Assembly (NCBI GenBank): GCA_030754475.1
Contig: JASMAE010000393.1
Location: 1 to 17,269 of the forward strand
Direction: 5' to 3'
Length of the DNA: 17,269 bases
DNA from: Rhodospirillales bacterium
GTDB taxonomy: Bacteria; Pseudomonadota; Alphaproteobacteria; Rhodospirillales; JASLLV01
The notes under the pieces were generated by a model, which saw only the letters and a program-made list of their open reading frames with translations, was not told where the DNA came from and made no database searches. This document shows, one piece after another, positions 5,871-12,097 of the stretch. The first letter of the stretch is position 1; each line of letters opens with the position of its first letter. Position numbers and translations under genes: made by a program.

Positions 5871-6360
5871 TGATATTTTCCCGCCTTCCTCGATCTCGCC
5901 GGACGCGACTGCCTCGTGGTCGGCGCGGGCACGGTGGCTGCGCCGAAGGTGCGGCTGTTGTTGCGCGCGGGCGCTGTCGTCACGGTGGTCGTGCCGGCGG
6001 CGAGCGAGGCGGTCCGCACCCTCGCCCGGCGCGGAGACATCACCTGGCGCCGGCGACGCTTCCGCGGCGCGGACGTGGCGGGCCGTTCGCTCGTCTACGG
6101 AACCAGCGGCGATGCGAAGGTGGCCGAATCGGTATCCCTTGCCGCGCGCCGCGCCGGCGACGCCGGTGGCGGTCATCGAGAACGGAACCCTGCCCGCCCA
6201 GCGCGTCGTCACCGGGCGGATCGATGACCTGGGCCGCCTGATGCGCGAGCACGCGATCGCGGCGCCGGCGCTGATCGTCATCGGCGAGGTGGTCCGCCAC
6301 GGCGCCGCGGCGGCGCAATCGGATGGGACGGAAATTAATGCATTGAGGCTCGCCATATGA
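5868..6360 (+). pseudogene. cysG: Siroheme synthase (CysG) remnant: broken start and large internal deletion
   Basis: CysG makes siroheme, the cofactor of the sulfite reductase encoded downstream. The N-terminal NAD-binding domain is recognisable (YFPAFLDLAGRDCLVVGAGT, then VAAPKVRLLLRAGAVVTVV, up to SLAARRAG near 6160). The other recognisable part is the extreme C-terminus of the methyltransferase domain in another frame (TPVAVIENGTLPAQRVVTGR, APALIVIGEVV). Roughly 250-300 residues in between, including the rest of the dehydrogenase domain and nearly all of the methyltransferase, are missing, and the two parts are out of frame. The start is also damaged: in the N-terminal frame TTG 5868 is followed at once by TGA; alternatively GTG 5870 would read into it if one T of 5876-5879 were absent. 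The TGA at 6358-6360 still overlaps the next gene's ATG, so the old operon junction is preserved. Confidence 0.82.
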
Positions 6361-6719
6361 AACGGAAAACCGCGCCCACGAACGGGGTGAACAACGACGC
6401 GAGGGGCGGAAAAGTCATGACCGCCAACCGGCTCAGCGACGGCGCCGTGGTCTACCTCGCGAACGGCGGCGCGTGGTGCGTGCGCCTCACCGATGCCCGG
6501 ATCGCCGCAACCGAGGCGGAGGAACGAGCGCTCGAGAGGCGCGCCGCGGCGGGTGAGCGCGCGCTTCTCGTGATCGAGAGCTACCTGTTCGACGTCCATG
6601 CGAAACCGGACGGCCCCGCCCCTTTGAGCCAACGCGAGCGCATTCGCGCGACCGGGCCCACGGTACGGGCCGATTTCTCGGAACCGACGGGCCGCGCCGC
6701 GATCATGCATCGGGAGTGA
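6357..6719 (+). CDS. DUF2849 domain protein of the sulfite-reductase operon
   Basis: This is a small protein of unknown biochemical role that in alphaproteobacteria is encoded almost always directly before the ferredoxin-type nitrite/sulfite reductase. The family core begins at VMTANRLSDGAVVYLANGGA and continues through AWCVRLTDARIAATEAEERA, LLVIESYLFDVHAK and PLSQRERIRATGPTVRADF. The ATG at 6357 overlaps the stop of the siroheme synthase remnant (ATGA), giving 120 aa. An internal ATG at 6417, preceded by a purine-rich stretch, would start right at the family core and is a fair alternative. The tail EPTGRAAIMHRE is extra. The sulfite reductase gene follows after 5 bases. Confidence 0.85.
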   Translation: MKRKTAPTNGVNNDARGGKVMTANRLSDGAVVYLANGGAWCVRLTDARIAATEAEERALERRAAAGERALLVIESYLFDVHAKPDGPAPLSQRERIRATGPTVRADFSEPTGRAAIMHRE

Positions 6720-6724
6720 GTTTC

Positions 6725-8386
6725 ATGTACGCCTACGACCAGCGCGACCACGCGATGCTCGCCCAACGGACCGCGCAGTTTCGCGGACAGGTGGCGCGGC
6801 GCCTGGCCGGCCAGTTGACGGAAGCCGAGTTCCGGCCGCTCAGGCTGCTGAACGGGCTCTATCTGCAGCTCCACGCCTACATGCTGCGGGTCGCGATTCC
6901 TTACGGCACGCTGTCGGCGCTCCAAATGCGCGGACTCGCGGCCGTGGCGCGGTCCTATGACAGGGGTTACGGCCACTTCACGACGCGCCAAAACATCCAG
7001 TTCAACTGGCCCAAGCTCGACGACGTGCCGCGAATCCTGGACGATCTCGCGGGCGTCGAGATGCACGCCATCCAGACCAGCGGCAATACCATTCGCAACG
7101 TGACCGCCGACGCCTACGCCGGCGTCGCGGCGGACGAGATCGAGGATCCCAGGATTTACGCCGAAATCATCCGCCAATGGTCGACGCTGCACCCGGAGTT
7201 CACCTTCCTTCCGCGCAAGTTCAAAATCGCGGTGACGGGCGCGCCGCGCGACCGGGCGGCGGTGCGCGTCCACGACATCGGCCTGCAAATTCGAACCAAC
7301 GAAGCGGGCGACGTGGGCTTCGCCGTGATCGTCGGCGGCGGATTGGGGCGCACGCCGGTCGTGGGCCCTCTCATCCGCGAGTTCCTTCCGAAACGGGATT
7401 TGCTCTCCTATCTCGAGGCAATTCTCCGGGTCTACAACCAGCTCGGCCGGCGCGACAACAAGTTCAAGGCGCGCATCAAGATTCTTGTTCAAAGTACTGG
7501 TATTGCAAGATTTACCGAAATGGTCGAGGAGGAATGGCGGCGCATCGCGGGTGGATCTCTCGACCTAGATCCGCACGAGATCGCCCGCATTGCCGCGAAC
7601 TTCGCACCGCCGCCCTACGACCGCCTGGAGCCCGTCGATCCCGGGTTCGAGTTCAAGCTTGCGGCCGACCCTCGCTTCGCCCAGTGGTGCGGCACCTCTC
7701 TCGCGCGCCATCGCCAACCCGGCTACGCCATCGTCAACGTCTCGCTCAAGCCGGTGGATGGGGTGCCCGGCGACGTGACGGCCGTGCAGATGGAGGGGCT
7801 GGCCGATCTGGCCGAGCGCTTCAGCTTCTCGGAAATCCGGGCGACCCACTGGCAGAACCTGGTGCTTCCGCACGTCCGCTTGGGCGACGTCCATGCGGTC
7901 TGGCTGGCGCTCGCGACGCTCGGTCTCGCGACCCCGAACGTCGGGCTCGCGAGCGACGTGATCGCGTGCCCGGGCCTCGATTACTGCAATCTCGCCAACG
8001 CGCGGTCGATCTCCGTCGCCCAAGCGATCTCGCGCCGCTTCGCCGATCTCAAGCGCTTGAACGACATCGGCGATCTCCGGATCAACATTTCGGGCTGCAT
8101 CAATGCCTGCGGCCACCACCACGTCGGCAACATCGGCCTTCTCGGCGTCGACAAGAAAGGCGAGGAATACTACCAGCTCACGCTGGGCGGCAGCGACGAC
8201 GAAGACGCCGCCCTTGGCGATCTCGTCGGCCCGGCGTTCCCGTACGACGCGATCGTCGACGCCGTCGAGACGATCGTGATCACGTATATGGATCGGCGCG
8301 AGCCCGGCGAGGGGTTCCTCGCGACCTACCGCCGCGTCGGTCTCGCACCCTTCAAGGAGAGGCTCTATGGCGCTCATCAAGGATAA
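6725..8386 (+). CDS. cysI: Siroheme/[4Fe-4S] nitrite/sulfite reductase (ferredoxin-type, assimilatory)
   Basis: The enzyme reduces sulfite to sulfide by six electrons in the cytoplasm using a coupled siroheme-[4Fe-4S] centre. The cluster ligands are all present: Cys415 and Cys421 in CPGLDYC, and Cys458 and Cys462 in SGCINACGHHH. Other hallmarks are the ferredoxin-like half-domains (LPRKFKIAVTGAP; DVGFAVIVGGGLGRTPVVG), TTRQNIQFNWPKLDDVP near the N-terminus, and SEIRATHWQNLVLPHV. At 553 aa it is full length. ATG 6725 is chosen over GTG 6716 because GGGAG (6712-6716) is then 8 bases away. The last 20 bases overlap the DUF934 gene. A run of unusual AT-ending codons lies at about 7480-7525. Nitrite reduction cannot be excluded from sequence, but the DUF2849/DUF934 context points to sulfite. 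Confidence 0.95.
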   Translation: MYAYDQRDHAMLAQRTAQFRGQVARRLAGQLTEAEFRPLRLLNGLYLQLHAYMLRVAIPYGTLSALQMRGLAAVARSYDRGYGHFTTRQNIQFNWPKLDDVPRILDDLAGVEMHAIQTSGNTIRNVTADAYAGVAADEIEDPRIYAEIIRQWSTLHPEFTFLPRKFKIAVTGAPRDRAAVRVHDIGLQIRTNEAGDVGFAVIVGGGLGRTPVVGPLIREFLPKRDLLSYLEAILRVYNQLGRRDNKFKARIKILVQSTGIARFTEMVEEEWRRIAGGSLDLDPHEIARIAANFAPPPYDRLEPVDPGFEFKLAADPRFAQWCGTSLARHRQPGYAIVNVSLKPVDGVPGDVTAVQMEGLADLAERFSFSEIRATHWQNLVLPHVRLGDVHAVWLALATLGLATPNVGLASDVIACPGLDYCNLANARSISVAQAISRRFADLKRLNDIGDLRINISGCINACGHHHVGNIGLLGVDKKGEEYYQLTLGGSDDEDAALGDLVGPAFPYDAIVDAVETIVITYMDRREPGEGFLATYRRVGLAPFKERLYGAHQG

Positions 8387-8891
8387 CGCGCTTCGCCCCG
8401 ACGCGTGGGTCTTGGTCGCGGACGACGCGGAGCTACCCGAAAGCGACCCGGCCATCGTATCGTTCGCGCGCTGGCGGCGCGATCGCGCCCGGCTCGCGCG
8501 CCGCAACGGCCCGCTGGGCTTGCGGCTCGGCAGCGACCAGCCACCCGAAGGCGTCGCCGACGATCTCGCCGCCTTCGATCTGATCGCGCTCGAATTCCCG
8601 AAGTTCACCGATGGGCGCGCCTATTCCTACGCCCGAATCTTGCGCGAACGGTACGGCTTCGCCGGCGAGCTCCGGGCCGTCGGCAACGTCTTGCGCGATC
8701 AGCTTTTCTTCATGCGGCGCTGCGGCTTCGATGCCTTCGAGGTCGGCGACGACATCGACATCGGCGCCTGGCTCGAGGCTTTCGCCGAGATCGAGGTCAT
8801 CTATCAGCCGGCCGCCGGCGACACCCACGCCCTTCAGGCCTTGCGGACGTCTTTGTCCCCCGGGCCGACCCGGATGAGGGTGACAGCGTAA
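8367..8891 (+). CDS. DUF934 family protein of the sulfate-assimilation operon
   Basis: The 174-residue protein belongs to DUF934, a family of unknown mechanism found next to sulfite reductase and PAPS/APS reductase genes. Recognisable parts are LIKDNALRPDAWVLVADDAE, the central LIALEFPKFTDGRAYSYARI, LRERYGFAGELRAVGNVLRD, QLFFMRRCGFDAFEV and AEIEVIYQPAAGD. The start ATG 8367 lies inside the end of the reductase gene and is preceded by AAGGAGAGG, showing translational coupling. The C-terminal tail (QALRTSLSPGPTRMRVTA) does not look like a conserved part. In related operons cysH follows; here the next 207 bases contain no cysH-like sequence. Confidence 0.9.
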   Translation: MALIKDNALRPDAWVLVADDAELPESDPAIVSFARWRRDRARLARRNGPLGLRLGSDQPPEGVADDLAAFDLIALEFPKFTDGRAYSYARILRERYGFAGELRAVGNVLRDQLFFMRRCGFDAFEVGDDIDIGAWLEAFAEIEVIYQPAAGDTHALQALRTSLSPGPTRMRVTA

Positions 8892-9076
8892 GCGTACGCG
8901 CGCGAATCCGGCCCATCGCGTTGGCGTGCGCAGAGGGGCTTCTGCGGAGCGGGTGGAAATTGCGTTGCGGGGATTCCGTCCCGATTCTAGAGTCGCCCGA
9001 ACTCCAAGAAAAATAGCGATCAACGATTGCAGGCAGACGTGCGGCGTTCTTGTTCAGCCGTTCGTCGCCTCCGCGG

Positions 9077-9091
9077 GCCTTTTTGAAAGGC
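9077..9091 (+). promoter_or_regulatory. Hairpin enclosing the acetamidase ribosome-binding site
   Basis: GCCTTT (9077-9082) and AAAGGC (9086-9091) pair perfectly around TTG. The AAAGG in the right arm is the only ribosome-binding site for ATG 9099 (8 bases further). The hairpin therefore could hide the site; it could equally be a short terminator-like stem at the end of the sulfur operon. The surrounding spacer 8892-9098 contains no gene that I can recognise. Confidence 0.35.
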
Positions 9092-9098
9092 TGAACCC

Positions 9099-10043
9099 AT
9101 GCCCAAGCACCACGAGGTCAAATCCACGCCCGAGACCGTTCACGTTAGCGTCTTCGACGCCGCGATCGCGCCCGTGATCGAGGTGGATTCGGGCGACACC
9201 GTCACGCTGCATTGCCTTTCCGGCGGCCCCGACATCTTGCCCGAAGATGACGCGTTCGAGGTACTGCCCGATCATCTGGAAGTCATGCGCGCCCTCGACG
9301 TGACCAAGCCGGGCCACTTCATGACCGGGCCGGTCGCGGTCCGCGGCGCCGAGCCCGGCGATATGCTCGAGGTCCGCATTCTGGACGTCAAGCTGCGCCA
9401 GAACTGGGGCCACAACTCGATCCGGCCCCTGAGCGGCAGTTTGCCAGACGACTTCCCCATCCGCCGCTGCATGCACATCCCGCTGGACGCCGAACGGATG
9501 GTCGCCACCATGCCCTGGGGCCTCGAGATTCCGCTTCAGCCCTTCATGGGCGTGATGGGGGTCGCGCCGCCACCCATCTGGGGCGCGATCTCGTCGGGGC
9601 CGCCACGCGCGCACGGCGGCAACATGGACAACAAGGAACTGGTGGCCGGCACCACGCTTTTCGTGCCCGTGTTCGTCGCCGGGGCCAACTTCTCGGCCGG
9701 CGACGGCCACGCCTGCCAGGGCGACGGCGAGGTCAATTCGAACGGGCTCGAAACCGCGCTCAGCGGCACTTTCGAGCTGATCGTCCACAAGGGTAAGACC
9801 ATCACCATGCCGCGCGCGGAGACGGACGCGCACTACATCACCATGGGCATGGACTTGGACCTGGACGACGCCGCCACGCAGGCGGTGCGCGAGATGATCG
9901 CGTTCATCGGCGAGCGGTCCAACATCGCGCCCGAGGACGCCTATACGCTGTGCAGCCTGGCCGCGGACCTGCGCGTCACCCAGATTGTCGACGGCAACAA
10001 GGGCGTGCACGCGATGCTGCCCAAGTGGGCGCTGCGGGCGTGA
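9099..10043 (+). CDS. Acetamidase/formamidase family protein
   Basis: Members of the FmdA/AmdA family hydrolyse short amides such as formamide or acetamide to the acid and ammonia. The 314-residue protein carries the family's signatures: a Leu-rich start with DSGDTVTLHCLSGG, GHFMTGPVAVRGAEPGDMLE (72-91), MGVMGVAPP (150-158), AHGGNMDNKELVAGTTLFVP (171-190) and GDGHACQGDGEV (201-212) with the conserved Asp, His and Glu, and HYITMGMD. It is cytoplasmic, without a signal peptide. ATG 9099 is preceded by AAAGG within a small hairpin. The gene converges on hyuB with only 13 bases between the stop codons. Shared neighbourhood with hydantoinase genes suggests a linked amide-nitrogen scavenging role; the substrate is not readable from sequence. 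Confidence 0.93.
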   Translation: MPKHHEVKSTPETVHVSVFDAAIAPVIEVDSGDTVTLHCLSGGPDILPEDDAFEVLPDHLEVMRALDVTKPGHFMTGPVAVRGAEPGDMLEVRILDVKLRQNWGHNSIRPLSGSLPDDFPIRRCMHIPLDAERMVATMPWGLEIPLQPFMGVMGVAPPPIWGAISSGPPRAHGGNMDNKELVAGTTLFVPVFVAGANFSAGDGHACQGDGEVNSNGLETALSGTFELIVHKGKTITMPRAETDAHYITMGMDLDLDDAATQAVREMIAFIGERSNIAPEDAYTLCSLAADLRVTQIVDGNKGVHAMLPKWALRA

Positions 10044-10056
10044 GGCGCGCCTTGCT

Positions 10057-12090
10057 CTACTCCACGACCGATCGATAGTCCGGGCCGAAGGCGGTTTTCA
10101 TGGCGTCGGCAAGCCGCGCCCGGGCGGCGTCCGGATCCCCGATGGCCGCCGCCACCGAGCCCCGACCGGCTTCCGGCATCACGGGGATCACTTGGGCGAA
10201 GATCCACGAGCGCCGGGCGAGCCGAACCGAGCGCGGCAGGCGATACAGGTTGCGGTTGAACACGCGCATGGTCTCGTCGTCGAACACCGCCTCCCAGGCC
10301 TCGCGCTCGGGGCCCACATCGAAGTCGCGGCGAACGTTCCGGGGCGCGCTTTCGGACCGCGCGCGCTTTGTGGCCGCCCGGTCGACGCGGCCGGAGGCGA
10401 TTACCACGCCGTAATCGCGAAGCGCCCCTTCCTCGGTGGCGAAACCCAGGCGAACGTCGCGACGAACGCTTTCAGGATCGCGTTTCAAGGGATCGCCCAT
10501 GCCGCTGCCGCCCGGCATCATCACCGTGACCCGCTCGCCCGCCGCGAGATCGAGCCGGTCGAACCGCGACAGCTCGGTCTCGCCCGCAAGGCCCCGGTTC
10601 CGGATCACGCGGAACGGCGCCGCGGGACGCGCGCCGAAGATCCCCCAGCCCTGGAATCGTTGGCGGTCGATCCCCTGAATGATCAGGGTGCCGCCGTCAC
10701 GACGTGCTTCGAAGGTGATCATCTGCCCGACCCCGCCGCGCCACTCGCCGGGTCCGCCGGAATCGGCGCGCACCTCGTACTCGTTCACCACGATGCCGGA
10801 TAGGGACTCGACGGTTTCCAGGCGCTGGTTCTTGATGTTTACGTACGAGGCGTCGCGCCCGTCGACCCCGTCGTTGCCGCTGTACGCCCCCATGCCGCCA
10901 CGCATGGACTGGACCACGGTGATCCGGCTTCGGTTGCGCCCGCCCGGGTCGGGGTCGGAGTAGACGATTTCCAGGCTGGCGCCGCCGGCGGGCGCCGCCA
11001 TTCGCTTGGGCGCAGCCTGCAGCAAGATGCCGTTCATCACGTCGTTCAGGCGCCGGATCGTGTCGAGGCGCGAGCCGATGGCGTTCGGGAACTCGGCGTT
11101 CATCGCGTGTCCCGGCGGGTTGATCGCGGTGATGGGACGGAAGATCCCGGCGTTGAACGGAATGGTCTTGTCGTGGGTGCAGATGAAGGTGACCAGGCGT
11201 CGGGTGAAGCCCGCGCACATGCGCCCCATGGACGGGTAGTTGAGCGCGCCCGGCACCTGCGGGTCGGTGTCGCTCAAGTCGATGGTCACCGCGCCATCGC
11301 GAAACGTGACCGCAAGCCGGATACGGAACGGATAGGGCGTGATCATGTCGTCGTCGACGAAGTCACAGAACTCGTAAACCCCTTCAGGCACGGTTCTGAG
11401 CACGGCTCGGGTCTTCTCCTCGGCGTAGGCGAGCAACACTTCCTGGCAGTCGACGAAGGCCTCGGCGCCGTGGCGCGCGATCATGCGTTCCGCCCGCCGC
11501 GCCCCGGTCTCCACCGCCGCCAGCAATGCCTTGAAGTCGCCCAGGTTGAGCTCGGGCGAACGGCTGTTGGCGGTGAACAGCGCGAGCCAGTCGGCGTTGA
11601 CCTCGCCTTGGCGCACCACCTTTAGCGGCGGCACGCGCAAACCTTCCTGGAAGATGTCGGTGTTGGTAGGTGAAACGCTTCCCGGCACCCGGCCGCCCAC
11701 GTCGTTGAAATGGCAGAAGCACCAGCCGTAGGCGACGATGCGCCCCGCGTGAAAATAGGGACGCACCAGATGATAGTCGGGAAGATGGGTGGAAAGCCCG
11801 TCCGAGGTGTAGGCGTCATTGGTGCCGATTACGTCGCCGGGTTCGAGATCCGGAAACGCCTCGATCACGCCGCCCAACGGGTAATAGATCGTGGACACGC
11901 CGGCGACGGTAGAATCGCTGGGCCAGGCGAAGATGTTGCCGGCGAGGTCGGCGACGCCGACTCCGAAGTCGCCTCCCTCCTTGACGAAGGCCGAACGCGC
12001 GGTGCGTTTCAGCGTCAGCGCCATCTCGTCGGCGAGCCCCGAGACCTTGCGGCTGAGGATCTCCAAAAGGGCGGGATTGAAAACGGTCAT
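10057..12090 (-). CDS. hyuB: Hydantoinase B/5-oxoprolinase family subunit (HyuB) with C-terminal extension
   Basis: HyuB partners HyuA in ATP-dependent opening of cyclic amides (N-methylhydantoin, 5-oxoproline or related). The core of about 540 residues is intact: an N-terminal FNPALLEILSRKVSGLADEM, GDFGVGVADLAGNIFAWPS, a metal-site-like LPDYHLVRPYF and CHFNDVGGRVPGS, NADWLALFTANSRSPELNLG, MRGGMGAYSGNDGVDGRDAS, RADSGGPGEWRGGVGQ, and GGSGMGDP near residue 530. It is longer (677 aa) than many family members because of a tail of about 110 residues with conserved-looking motifs (FDDETMRVFNRNLYRLPRS, WIFAQVIPVMP). ATG 12090 lies 7 bases after the hyuA stop with GAGGGGG before it, so the two are one transcription unit. 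Confidence 0.95.
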   Translation of the reverse strand: MTVFNPALLEILSRKVSGLADEMALTLKRTARSAFVKEGGDFGVGVADLAGNIFAWPSDSTVAGVSTIYYPLGGVIEAFPDLEPGDVIGTNDAYTSDGLSTHLPDYHLVRPYFHAGRIVAYGWCFCHFNDVGGRVPGSVSPTNTDIFQEGLRVPPLKVVRQGEVNADWLALFTANSRSPELNLGDFKALLAAVETGARRAERMIARHGAEAFVDCQEVLLAYAEEKTRAVLRTVPEGVYEFCDFVDDDMITPYPFRIRLAVTFRDGAVTIDLSDTDPQVPGALNYPSMGRMCAGFTRRLVTFICTHDKTIPFNAGIFRPITAINPPGHAMNAEFPNAIGSRLDTIRRLNDVMNGILLQAAPKRMAAPAGGASLEIVYSDPDPGGRNRSRITVVQSMRGGMGAYSGNDGVDGRDASYVNIKNQRLETVESLSGIVVNEYEVRADSGGPGEWRGGVGQMITFEARRDGGTLIIQGIDRQRFQGWGIFGARPAAPFRVIRNRGLAGETELSRFDRLDLAAGERVTVMMPGGSGMGDPLKRDPESVRRDVRLGFATEEGALRDYGVVIASGRVDRAATKRARSESAPRNVRRDFDVGPEREAWEAVFDDETMRVFNRNLYRLPRSVRLARRSWIFAQVIPVMPEAGRGSVAAAIGDPDAARARLADAMKTAFGPDYRSVVE

Positions 12091-12097
12091 GGCCCCC

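Noticed and set aside
8892..9098. Looked for a cysH fragment after the DUF934 gene.
   Set aside because: No frame shows the reductase C-terminal ECGLH-type motif or any other cysH feature.
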